64,000 nt of DNA from Clavaria fumosa. Its lineage: Eukaryota; Basidiomycota; Agaricomycetes; Agaricales; Clavariaceae. Each line of letters starts with the position of its first letter. Positions within the stretch are counted from its first letter, which is position 1. Location of the stretch: the NCBI GenBank assembly GCA_951802425.1, contig OX637795.1, forward strand, positions 3,328,501-3,392,500. Direction: 5' to 3'. Shown piece by piece: positions 37,026-48,120 of this stretch. The position numbers and the translations under genes are program-made. The notes under the pieces are model-generated. The model was not told the origin of the DNA. It made no database searches and saw only the letters and a program-made list of their open reading frames with translations.

Positions 37026-37665
37026 ATGTCCCTTGCTCCACCTCTTACCTCGCCAACGCCGGGGCGCGCAATGCCCTCTTGGGCAGTTCCAGAGCCAGAC
37101 ACCGAGGCCCTTGCGGCTCTCGAGACCTACAGGAAGAAAGACCCTTCCAAGGGTAGGAGCCTAACCCTCCGACAATGAGTCACGACTCACTCCACGACCT
37201 TTCCAGTGGTCGTGCGCTTCAAGGCAGTGGGCAACGCTCCAATTATGAAGCAGAACTTTTACAAGATCACCGCGTCGAACCGGTTTCAAGCCGTGATACA
37301 GTTCTTGCGCAAGGAGCTGGGATGGAAGGCTGGAGATCCTCTGGTGAGATCTCTGACTGGTCATCCTTACTCTTCGCAAAAGTTTGCGACATCTTCTCTT
37401 GGCTAAGTATATATCGATCCCGCAGTTCACATATATCAACTTGGCTTTCTCACCCGCCCCTGACGACACCGTGGCCAACCTTTATAAGGTGCCCTAAGCC
37501 TCCCTCTATCTAAACATCTCCCTGACACTCCGCCCTGTTGTTTCCAGTCTTTTTCGACCGATGGACACCTAATAGTGAACTACAGGTGCAGTATGATTTA
37601 ATGCGTGTAGATTGATCAGCTCTGAGTTGGGTCTTAATGCTAGCACCACCGTGGCATGGGGTTGA
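37026..37665 (+). CDS. ATG12: Autophagy ubiquitin-like protein Atg12
   Basis: Five exons (37026-37152, 37207-37343, 37426-37488, 37548-37585, 37644-37665) join in phase and encode 128 residues. After a Pro-rich N-terminus the ubiquitin-like fold reads [57 protein letters not shown] and DGHLIVNY, as in Atg12 of other fungi. Known role: activated by Atg7, transferred by Atg10, and joined through its C-terminal glycine to Atg5; the Atg12-Atg5-Atg16 complex then drives Atg8 lipidation on forming autophagosomes. The last exon is only 22 nt and supplies ...TTVAWG-stop, so the essential glycine is present. Read without that last intron, the protein would end in CSMI and look defective. Confidence 0.93.
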
Positions 37666-37689
37666 TCTCCTAGATGGAGCCCTTGTTCT

Positions 37690-38240
37690 GTGGCTCTTGC
37701 AACCCATTTTCTACCGCCTCCCAATGGAAGCGTTCCTCATAGTCCCATCAAGCATCGTAGGCAGTCTTGCGATCCGCTCTCGCTGCGGTCATGGAGCGAA
37801 GGATTACTCCTTTCGAGGCTGCGACGTCTATACATGTATCCGGATGCTGTAATAAATGCCCCTTGCGCTTGTGGTGGCGCCAATGCTTCACAACCCCGCG
37901 TAACTTATGGGCTATCGCGAACATGAATCTACATGATAGTGAACAACCATGCTGCATATCATCATCTACGTACAACCGCGAACATAACCAGTTCGCGAAC
38001 TTATTCCCTCCATGGACAACCAACCGCCGGACTGCTGTCGGCGCAAGCTGCATAGCGTGCAGAGGGATCCCCTTGAGCGCTCGGTGGGTACGGGGCTGGT
38101 TGAGTCCTCCTCTGCCAACGCGCTGACACGAGCAGCGCCAAGTCCTGCACCGCCAAGTCCTGCACCCAGTGTACAAGCCAGGTTTTGCCCACGCGGAACC
38201 GCGCGCACCGCACATGAGGTAGATCCATTATTGTCCTTAT
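37690..38240 (-). pseudogene. 3' end fragment of the MRH membrane-protein gene
   Basis: This minus-strand piece aligns with the last exon and 3' flank of the gene at 54065-55492 (here RFRVGKTWLVHWVQ, there RFRVGESRLVHWVQ). It includes the flank words CTATCGCGAACA and CATCATCTACGTACAAC. Upstream exons are missing. A short internal repeat (GGACTTGGCG(G/C)TGC twice) lengthens the frame and disturbs it. It lies just downstream of ATG12, converging with it. Confidence 0.65.
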
Positions 38241-38978
38241 AGGACAAGTCCAGTTCTCATTGCCGGCCAACCGAACAAGCGAAAATTTTGCGACGTCGAG
38301 GGCGTGGGCGAGAAGACTCCGTTGCGGGTCAATGCCTTGTTTCGCACAGCTCGTCTTCTATGAAGTCGCCCTCCTCACGTGTCGGAGAGCTCAGTTGCAT
38401 GTGATCAAGGTCACGTACGGCCGCAACAGCCGCTGTCACGACTGCAACTGCAGAAGGACGCGGGGCTCGGAACACTTCTGTGAGAAGAGTACGTGCGGGC
38501 ATAGCGAAAAAGTCTCCTCTGCGTGCGTCGAAAGCCCAGATATCCTTGAAGATGAGAGAAAGACTGCACGCGGTCCAAATGCCTCGCCCATGCCAGCCAC
38601 CCCAAGCCTTCCGATGTTTCCCGCAAAACAAGTCACATCCTTTAACGACGCTCGTGATTCTCATCCGTCCTCTGTAGTTGGCTTCATGCTTTGCCTGCAT
38701 TTCATGACCAACGTCCTCCATCAGGAACCGCGAGCGCAAGTTGAGCGCCTTGCCGCTGCCCGTAATGTTGCGTGTTGACCCTGCACTCTTGCTTTACTCT
38801 GGCTTCGGACCCCATTGCTGCTCGGGGTCGTATATGTGCATGGTGTGATGCTACACCACAACTGTGGTTGACAGGCACAACAGTCTGCCATGTTAAAGAA
38901 CACACGATCGACTAACACAGTCAGTTTGGAAAGGAGAGGAATGGTCGTTGCTCAATATTGAACTCTGCCTGGTCTGAC
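38241..38978. other. Duplicated intergenic block left of transposon copy 1
   Basis: 38330-38740 is paralogous to about 27500-27960 (opposite strand). 38725-38978 is paralogous to 30970-31195. No gene is supported. Confidence 0.5.
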
Positions 38979-39232
38979 TGGGGTTGGGCAATCCCGGTAA
39001 CGGGTCACATAGGTCACACTCCGTGACGCATCATCACAGGTCTCAAACCACTGACCCAGTGGTTTATCTCCTTCAAATCTAACTATAAGGAATGGTGTCC
39101 AGTGAATAAAATGTTCATAATTCATGTCTAGATTTTCCTTAATAAATTTCTTTTTTTTTGATCATACCTGTGCAATGTTATGTCACTATCTTTCTGAATT
39201 CCCAGCCAAATCTGGCTCCAAACTTTGTTATT

Positions 39233-39495
39233 TTATAGACTCCTTCAGCTCACATTTTCACACTTAACATTGGCTGAATGAAATGCTTCATTAATAAATT
39301 TAAAATATTTGTTCAGGACAGATCCTTTTTTTTCCTCCTCATTACTGAGATACAATAGAGACAGCATTATATTTCCATAATGGGAGTAGATAAAATAAAT
39401 CTGTTCTGAACAAATATTCTGAATTTATTATTGAAGCATTTTGTTCAACCAAAGCTAAGCTTCAAAATGTGATCTGGCTGAGCCTATAGACATTT
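39233..39495. repeat. Imperfect foldback upstream of transposase, copy 1
   Basis: Arms of roughly 95 bp (about 39233-39330 and 39397-39495) are inverted copies with scattered mismatches, for example AATATTTGTTCAGGACAGAT against AATATTTGTTCAGAACAGAT, and ATGCTTCATTAATAAATT against ATGCTTCAATAATAAATT. The spacer is about 65 bp. Confidence 0.75.
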
Positions 39496-39869
39496 AAGTT
39501 TTGTGCAGCCATATGTGTTAGCACAGCCACATTTTTTCGGACATGAGGCTGCCTCATGATGCAAAACGAAATTTTCGGGCCTCATTGCACCACCAATACA
39601 TCCTCTGTGATTCTGGCTTCAATTGCCCTCCTCAAGCCCTCTTTCTGCTGCCTATTTGGCTTTGTAAGTGACTCAAAACATAAACTTATCTATGATTATG
39701 TTATGTGGCACTAATACTAGTACTTCTGATCTTACAGACAACTTCCTGCCATTGCAACAGCAGTTTCTTGATATTTTCTGTATCTCATCAGCCTCTGTAA
39801 GTGATTTTGAGTGTGATTGACACAGAAATCTAAGTAACTGACCCTGTTCTCTCTGGTGCAGTGACTTAC

Positions 39870-42800
39870 ATGCCTCCAAAGTCTGCCAGGAGTGCTGCAC
39901 AGAGGCAGCAGCTGTCAGGAGCCAGGGAAAAGGCCTCTAGCTCACTGCTAGGTTTGGAAGAGCTGCAGATACTCCTTGAGGCTGCTGAAAAGAGAGCCTT
40001 GGTGGCTGAGGCTGAAGTTGTGGAATTAAAGGCTGCACTGGAGAGTGAGAGAGAGGCTAGTGGGGAATTCAGAGAGAAACTGGAGAAGGAGGCTGCTAAA
40101 TCTGCAGGTTTAGCTCACCAGCTTGCCCTAGAGAAAGAGTGCTCAGCAAAGTGGTACTGTGCATTTCGTGTTGAGTGGCGTGCATGTCAGAGGGGCAGGC
40201 TAGGAAACAGGTTTTGGAGAATCAGATAACACTTCTGCAATCATCTGGTCATAGACAGACAGATGAATTGAAGGGCCTCAAGAGCAGTGCATCAAAAGCA
40301 ATTGATGCACTGCTGAGGGTGGAAAAGAAGAATTCCAGCTTGCAAAGTGAGCTATCAAAATGCATGGAGAGATGCAGAAATGAGATGAAAAGAGTACAGA
40401 TCAAACTGAAATTGGTTGGACAAAAGTTGAAGGAAACCAGGATGATGGCCACTCAGCTAAAGAAATGCTGTGCCCAAGCTGCTGCAGTCAAAGAGAGGGC
40501 AGTGAAAAGGGCAAGGGAGAAGGTTATCAAAGAAAGAAGTGTTCATATGCTTCTCAAGAAAGGGGTTTATACAGAACAGACAAGGAACTTGATCAGACTT
40601 TTGGTTCAGACTGGATGTTCTAGGGAGTATGTTGGAGATGTCATCCAAGCAATATTCAAAACTGCTGGAATATCTGTGGTTGGACATGTCAGTAGATGCA
40701 CAGTGTCTCGAGCTGTGGTAGAGGGCTACTATGCTGCACAGATTCAGTTGGGATATGAGATGCTGAATGCTGAGGGGATGACATTCAGTGCAGATGGCAC
40801 AACTCATAGGGCCATCAACTACACTTCACAGCATGTCAACCTCAAAGCAGAATCATATGAATCAGGTTGCCAGAGCAAAGGGACAGAGCATACCACTCGT
40901 CTGATGGGTGTCTATCCTGCTTTGGATGGAAGTAGTGCAGAATCTGTTAAGGCTTGGAAAAATGTGCTGGGAAATATTGCAGATATGTACAACCAAAGCC
41001 CTCTTGGAAAAGGTGCAGGGCACTTGCTCCGGGCAGTAGATATTTTCATCAAGTTGAATGGGATGCACACTGATCATTGTGCCAAGGAAAAGAAGGATGT
41101 GAAACTTCTAGAGAAGGAGAAAATGTTGGCCACATACCAGTGTCTTGGAGAGGACCAGATTGCAGAAAGATCAAGTCAGGAACTTCTGCCCCACTTCTTT
41201 GAAGCACAGAAAAGAATGATAAATCTTGCTGGAGGCAAAAAGAAGTGGGATACTCTTTCTGAGGAAGAGAAGGCTGAAAGGCATGCTGCCTCTATGGAGC
41301 AATTGACCAAGGACTTGGGGAAAGACCACTATGACCAATTGTCAGATGATGAGAAAAGAATCCTGAAGCTGTTTATCTGGGCTGGGTGTGGCTGCCACAA
41401 AGATCTCAACACAGTGCGTGGAGGGAATGCAGCTATGATGGCTTGGTGGGAGAAGAATGGTGTTGAACCTCCTGTATTGTTGGCAAACAGAGACAATGCA
41501 GCAATCTTGAAAGACAAATCTTAAGCTGATGGTGTGGCAACACCTGCACAGGAACAAGCATTTCAGATGACAACTCGTGGTGGGGTGAAAGCAGCACAGA
41601 TTGCAGGAGAAATTTTCAACAATAAAAATGACAAAAAGGGGCATCATGATTCATTCCGGTGGTGGTGGATGTCTAATGTGAAGCAAGCATTTACATTTCC
41701 TGGCACTTCCAACAATCGCTTTCAGTCCCATTGTGAAGCTGCAGCTGTCCTCATACAGCACAAGCCTCAATTTGTCAAGTTCCTGGAGTATGTCAAGGAG
41801 AAAAAGCAGGCCATGAGATTCAGTCATATGGAAGAGAATCTGTGGAAAGCACTCCATTGCACTGCAACACTGACTGAGCTTGCAGTTCTGGCATTGTATG
41901 CACAAGCTGTGTCACATCCATACATGAGAAGTGTTCGCATGTCTGGGGCTGTGAAGGTCAACATGTTGGACTTGGGCCCATTACACCAAAAGGTTTACAG
42001 ACACATACAAAGGGTCATAGGAGACCCAAGCTTTCTTGTTGGGGACTCTATCACATGGGAAACTGGTGCAATGGATGGACAGATGTGGCAGACACCAGCA
42101 GCAGTTGCAGCAGTGCAAAATATTGCACCTTCTCTGCCTCATCTGAGAGAAGTGTTGGTTGCATTTTTTGAAGGAGCAGCTGTGACATGGAAATGCTTCA
42201 CTTCTGAATTTGCACCTGGTGGTCTGATTGATGAGGCCACCATGGAGGAAAAGGAATTAGCCTGGATGCCACCCACAAGTGATGCAAATGAAGGTGCTCT
42301 TGGCTCATTTCGAGTACTTATGCGACACCAACCACACCTCACATCATTGCAATACAATGCTCAGGCAATGTATGCTCACAATGATACCCAAGCCTTCATG
42401 GAGAAGATGTTCCAGCCTGAAGATTACAAGCATATTCATCAGCTTGCACGTAAAGATGAGGCAAAGGGGGTGGAACAAGCAGGGAGGGAGGCAATTATCA
42501 GGCATGCCAAAGCCAAGATTGATGAGCGTGAGGCTGCAAGGGATGCAAAAAAGAAGAAGGCAGCCAAAGTAGCTGGACGTGTGGCTGCAGTGAAGCTGAT
42601 ATTTGACAAGGAGCAAGTCAAGAAGCTCAAAGGAGACAAGCTCAAAGACCATCTTCTGGCATTTCAAAGGGCTGGAGCTCCAAACCTGCAGAATCTGTCC
42701 CTTAGGACAGCTGTGGTAAAGATTAGGGAAGGACTTGTGCAATCAATTGATCTCTATAATACTGGGCAATGGAAGCCAAACACAAGTGTGGACCCTCAAA

Positions 42801-42880
42801 CAATTCCAATGGAGTCAGAATCTGGGGAAGAATTTGACCTGGATGAAGGAATGGAAGACTGGGAGGACATGGATGAATAG
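39870..42880 (+). pseudogene. Putative transposase, copy 1 (one frameshift, one stop)
   Basis: The frame starts with MPPKSARSAAQRQQL at 39870-39879. Residues up to about 230 are a charged coiled coil. A 1-nt loss near 40191-40196 breaks the frame, as the parallel copy shows. The core then carries HLLK-type and YTEQTRNLIRLLVQTGCSR segments, MTFSADGTTHRAINY, TDHCAKEKKD, FIWAGCGCHKDLNTVRGGN, and DEATMEEKELAWMPPTSDAN followed by EGALGSFRVLMRH. A TAA at 41522-41524 sits where copy 2 is open, and the same frame continues to 42880 with an acidic tail. The conserved D, C-x-C-H-x-x-D and E positions could be the metal site of an RNase-H-like transposase; this is inference. I recognise no named superfamily. 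Confidence 0.75.
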
Positions 42881-43099
42881 TGCAGAGTTTTCCCATTATT
42901 GTGCCAATATTTTTACTTCAAACAAGCAGTGTAGAGTCTCTTGAGTATCTGCAGTGTATCTAGTTTCTATATAACCAAGAAAACAGTGTTGTTGCCATGT
43001 CTGAGGCCTGTAATTGAGCTGGGTCAGCCATTGTCACGCTTTCTGTCACAGGCCGTTACGTCACGCTGCCGCGTCGTGTAGCGGAGTTGCCCAACCCCC

Positions 43100-43712
43100 T
43101 GCTCACCACCGCACTAGTCGCAACGTCACTGGCACGCTTGTCGCACCAGCTCCCAGACAACCTCCCATCCTGCTTGGCAGTCACGCACATCTCCAATCCC
43201 ATACCCTGCCAGTCGGTGTGGGGGGGAGGTTCGGTGATGCGGCGGTGGTGCGGCACAGGCTCTTTTATTATCATGCATGCTATATGTTATGTGTCGTGTG
43301 TGGATCCCGACAAGCATCCCGCCCCCCACAGCGCAGCGTCATCGGGGTCGGACACGATATGCTCATTTACAGTGTCTACAGTAGGACTGATAAAAAGAGG
43401 TGGGTCCCGGTGGGGCAACGAGAGGCGTATTTTTGGTGAGAAAGGTACGCCTGCGACAACGAAGAGACAACGAAGGGACAACGAGGAGACACAAAGGAAC
43501 GATTGAGAGTGAAACGCGCTTTGGATGCTGGATTCTAAGTGTGGGCGATATTTATTTTTCGTGAAGACTGGCCAACGACGGACAACACGACCTGCTGAGT
43601 AACTTCATAATGATTCCGAATTCACGTCTGCGCACTTACGTGCCTCTGGTCTGAACGAGCTCACAACATCCAGACAACGATAAGGCGAGAGCGACTCGTA
43701 GCGCGCTTCGTC
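43100..43712. repeat. Duplicated block between the two transposons
   Basis: 43100-43400 matches 31195-31560 and, reversed, 27260-27500. 43540-43712 matches the 5' flank of NLR B, reversed (about 26895-27070). This is the upstream region of NLR C, now separated from it by transposon copy 2. No gene. Confidence 0.6.
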
Positions 43713-43801
43713 TGGGGGTGGGCAATTCCCGTGATGCGTGACAAGCGGTCACACAGGCTCGTGCAGGTGTCACAGGCTCAAACAGTGACACAAAAACTGT
43801 A

Positions 43802-44065
43802 AATCTATAGGCTCATTGGATATTGAGATTGAGTGTAAGCTTTGGTGAAACAAATTACTCAGAGGCATGTATTCTACAAAAGTTATTGACCAAAATATTT
43901 TTATTACACTTAGATTTTGAGTTATGACATAGTAACAGCCCATATCTAGGTTTTGGGAAGGTATCTTAAATTTCTAGTCAATAACATTTGTAGAACAGCT
44001 TGTTCTGAGTAATCTTGCTCACTAAACCGAAGACTGAATCTCAAATCTGAGTGAGTCTATAGCAT
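43802..44065. repeat. Imperfect foldback upstream of transposase, copy 2
   Basis: Arms of about 90 bp (43802-43893 and 43976-44065) are inverted copies, for example TTACTCAGAGGCATGTATTC against TTACTCAGAACAAGCTGTTC, and ACAAAAGTTATTGACC against ACAAATGTTATTGACT. Position and size match the foldback in copy 1, but the sequence is largely different. Confidence 0.75.
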
Positions 44066-44413
44066 TACAAGTTTGAGTGTAGGCTGGGTGCAGCATAGCC
44101 ACGACCTGGGTGTGGCACAGCCACAGCTTGTGCGGCAGTACACATTCTATGACTTTCTGTGTCATTCCTTGACTTTGCTCCTCTCTCATTGCACCCTGGG
44201 CACCTTTGTATACACTATCTGCCTATCCTGGTCTCTTCTACAAACTCTCTCTCTGTTCCTCTCCTTGATTTTGCCTTATTACAACCCTCAACCACCTTTG
44301 GCACCTCTCACCCTAGGGAGGACACCCTTTTCATACCTCCCCAGCTTACTGGTAAGATTGTGTGTATTTCTGGTATATATGACTAATTCCCAACTTCTAG
44401 ATTTCTTGTTTGA

Positions 44414-47386
44414 GTGCCTTTCTTCAGGAAGTCTGCTCAGTTGCAGAATCTTGCCCAGGCTAGGGCTGTGTTGGAAGGAGAGGGGGGGATTGGATTAGTT
44501 GGTGATAATACAAAGTTTTCAGATGAGGCAGAGACTCTGAGGGCATCCATTACCTCATTGGAGGCAGCCTTGAAGGCAGAGAAGCAGAAGTCTGCAGGGC
44601 TAGAGAAGAAACTGCATGCTGAACAGGCAAAATCTGAGGGGCTGGCCAAAGCTTTCAATGCCAAGGCAGAGCATGCAAAGGAACTTTACAAGAGGCTTTG
44701 AGTTGAACAACGTGCATGACAAAGGGGACAAATCAGAAAAACATTTCTGGAGCAGCAGATCAAAATCTTGCAGTCTGCAGACTCCAAGAGATCCAAGGAT
44801 TTTAAGCAAGTTGTTGGCAGGGCATCTGCAACTGTGGATAACTTGATGAAGGTTGAGAGGCAAAATGCTGTCCTCAGGAATGAGTTGACAAGTGCCTTGG
44901 GAAGATTTACTGCAGAAGCAGCTCATTCTCAAAAGAAGCTTGCTCAAGTTGACCAGAAGCTCAAAGAGTCAAGAAAGCTGATAGCTCAGTTGAAAATATC
45001 TTATAAAAGAGCTGTCACCTCCAAGGGGAATGCAGTGAAGAGAGCAGTGGAAGAGTTGCACAAGAAACACACAGTTCACCACCTCCTCCACAAAGGCATT
45101 TATACAGAGAAGACCAGAAATCTCATTCGTCGGCTGGTACAAGCAGGATGCTCCAGAGATTCAGTCCATGATATCATCTATGCCACTTTAAAGACTGCTG
45201 GCATTGTAGCCAAAGGAAACATCAGCAGACGCACAGTTTCCAGAGTTGTCTTAGAGGGATATTATGCAGCCCAGGTCCAATTAGGCCATGAGATGGGAGA
45301 TACATTGGGCATGACCTTCAGTGCTGATGGGACAATGCACCGTAATATCAATTACAACACAAGACATGTGAACTACAAAGTGGAATCCCAGGCTGCAGAT
45401 GGAAGCATTACCACAAAGCAAAAAACATGCTTCCTGGGCATTTGTGCCCCTCTTGATGGAAGCAGTGAGCAATCCATCAAATCCTGGAAAGAGCTTTTAG
45501 GTGGCATATCTGATATCTACAATCAGAGTCCCCTGGCAAAACGTTCAGGGAACCTCCTTCGAGTCATTGATATTTTTGTCAAGTTGAATGGGATGATGTC
45601 AGATCACTGTGCAAAGGAAAAAAGAGATGCCCAACTTCTCCAGCAGGAGAAGCTGTTAGCCACATATCAGTCCCTTGGTGAAGATGAGATGCTCAATAAA
45701 TCTAACCAGGAGCTTGTTCCATCATTCATGGAGGCAAGAAAAGAAATGATTGATGCTGCTGGAGGAGATGGAAAGTGGAGCAGATTACCACAAAGTGTGC
45801 AATCTGAAAGGGAGGCTGCCATGATGGAAAAGCAAGTAATAGAGCTTGGAAAAGATGCATTTGAGATGCTATCAACTGATGAGAAGCACATATTGAAGCT
45901 TTTTATCTGGGCAGGCTGTGGCTGTCATAAGGACTTGAACACAGTAAGAGGAGGAAACTCAAGAATGATGGCTTGGTGGGGAGAGAACAATATTCCAGGA
46001 CCTGTTCTTTTGGCAATACGAGACAATGCAGCTGTATTGAAGGGCTATGCACCAGAATCAGATGCTGTTACAGCTGCTCAGGAGCAGGCATTAGAGAGAG
46101 TGACTTGTGGTGGTGTTAAAGCAGCTAAGCTTGCAGGTGACATCTTCAACAACAAAAATGACAAGAAGGGTCATCATGATACTTTTCATTGGTGGTGGAA
46201 AGCAAATGTCCAGGAGAATCTGACTTTCCCAGACACTTCTAACAATCGCTTTCAATCATAATGTGAAGCTGCAGCAACACTAATCCTACATCTTCCACAT
46301 TATGTGAGATTTCTGGAGTTCATCAGAGAGAAAAAGCAGACATTGCGATTCAGTCATATGGAACAGAACCTGTGGAATGCCCTTCATTGTAATGCTACAA
46401 AGACAGAGCTTGTAGTGCTGGCATTATATGCCCAAGTTATCACACATCCATACATTCAGCAGATTCGCAAGCCAGGAGTAAATATGCTTAAACTGGGGCC
46501 ACTGCATCATCAAGTCCATGCCCACATGAAAAGGATTCTTGAGGATCCAGATTTTCTGCTTGGTCCTGCTGTCACACATGAGACAGGAGCATTAGATGGA
46601 CAGCCTTGGTATTCACCAAGGACAGTTGCTGCTATCCATCAGATTGCTCCAGAACTGCCTCATCTCAGAGGTATTATGATTGCATTTTTCCAGGGTGCAT
46701 ATGACACATGGAAACGCTTCATATCAGAGTTTGCTCCAGGAGGATTGATTGATGAAGCAACAGCAGATGAATGTGAATTGGCTTGGATGCCTCCAACCAA
46801 TGATGTGAATGAGGGTGCTCTTGGCTCATTTCGAGTTCTCATGCGACGGCAGTCTCAGCTTACCCTGCTGCAATACAATGCTCAAGCAATGTTTCATCAC
46901 AATGAGACACAACAATTCATGGATGAAAATTTCCAACCTGAGGACTATAAGTTCTTACGTAAAATGGCTCGTGATGCTGATTCTCATAAGATAGAAGCAA
47001 TGAGGAGAAAGGCACAGGTTGAATATGAACAAGCCAAGAATGCCAAGAAGGCAGCAGGTAGAAGGGCCAAGAAGAACAAGGCCTTGAAACTTGCTGAAGA
47101 AATTGCCACTGTCAAATTGATCACTGATAAGGAGGAGATAAAGAAGCTGAAAGGAGAGCAGCTGAAGACACATTTGCTTGCTTATCAAATGGCAGGGGCT
47201 CCTAATCTCAATACCATTAATACCAGAACAAGGGTGAATGAGATTAGATCAGCCCTTTTAGAAGCCATTGATGGCCTAAATGCTGGGCACTGGAAGACAG
47301 ATGTGCCTACATTAGGTGTTCAAACAGAGGAGGGAGAGGTGTTTGATCTGGACCAAGAAGGAAGTGACTGGATTGATGAGGACTGA
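44414..47386 (+). pseudogene. Putative transposase, copy 2 (three stops)
   Basis: The same protein as copy 1: coiled-coil N-terminus (RASITSLEAALKAEKQK), MTFSADGTMHRNINY, SDHCAKEKRD, FIWAGCGCHKDLNTVRGGN, DEATADECELAWMPPTNDVN, EGALGSFRVLMRR and an acidic C-terminus. The start ATG of copy 1 corresponds to GTG here. Two TGA codons (44699-44701 and 44717-44719) fall where arginine CGA is expected, as C-to-T changes at CpG would give. A TAA at 46259-46261 replaces the CAT codon of copy 1. The rest of the frame is open. Its lesions and those of copy 1 lie at different sites, so each copy supports the reading of the other. Confidence 0.75.
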
Positions 47387-48120
47387 ATTTATTCTCTGAT
47401 GTGTTGAGACATGGACTGTGAGAGAGTAAATTTCCCATGACCATTGTATTAAATACTGTGGCTGGTCATGTACTCGGTCACACTAGGTAGTTGGTCAATG
47501 TTGAATTGCATGTCTGGCATGCACTCCCTGCCCTCTTTTCTAGCTGGAACTGATTGACTACATGCCTACCTAAGCTGTGGATGTATATTGCCTGTAATAA
47601 ATAGTAAGAACATGGAGTACAACTGCCATCTCTGTTGGTCAGAGCAAAATTCCCCAAAACACAGGTAGTCCAACTTGATAGGCATTGATTTCGTTGTTTA
47701 GTCTAATAATGTTCTGGGTTTTGGATTCACACATAACTAGAGACATATCTAATTGGATTTAATCCCAACAGAAGGTGGAAATAGTCTTGCTTCATGTAGA
47801 ACATTGAGTGTGACTGAGTTCCTGATCAGGGCCAAATGTGGACACTCCACAACTGTCTCCAGTTCTACAAAGTTCACAGCAATACAAACATTATTTATAC
47901 TGCATCAATACATTATCAAGAAGTATGCCCAGCACCCTGAAAAGACCCTGTGTCATTACCTGTGAAATTGCGAGAGAACAAGGCCAAAATAGCTAGTGTG
48001 ACTGAGTACTGGGTCATGCACAGTATGTAAAATAACATTCAGAAGGTATAGTATTACTATTCCTCAAGGTACCAGCATTGAAAGAACCAACAAAAACCCA
48101 TTTGTGGTCACTGAGTAGTG
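47387..48120. other. 3' non-coding part of transposon copy 2
   Basis: A/T-rich DNA between the transposase stop and the right subterminal region. Copy 1 has only about 120 bp here. No gene is seen. Confidence 0.5.

Larger units (their letters stand above)
38979..43099 (+). mobile_element. DNA transposon, unnamed family, copy 1
   Basis: The left end TGGGGTTGGGCAATCCCGG is mirrored at the right end, whose reverse complement reads GGGGGTTGGGCAACTCCG at 43099. Subterminal GTGAC/GTCAC words occur near both ends. It contains one long transposase-like gene (39870-42880), preceded by a foldback at 39233-39495. The target duplication is degenerate (CCTGGTCT on the left, CCTGCTCA on the right). The flanks rejoin without the element near 31.2 kb. 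CpG is depleted inside. Confidence 0.85.
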
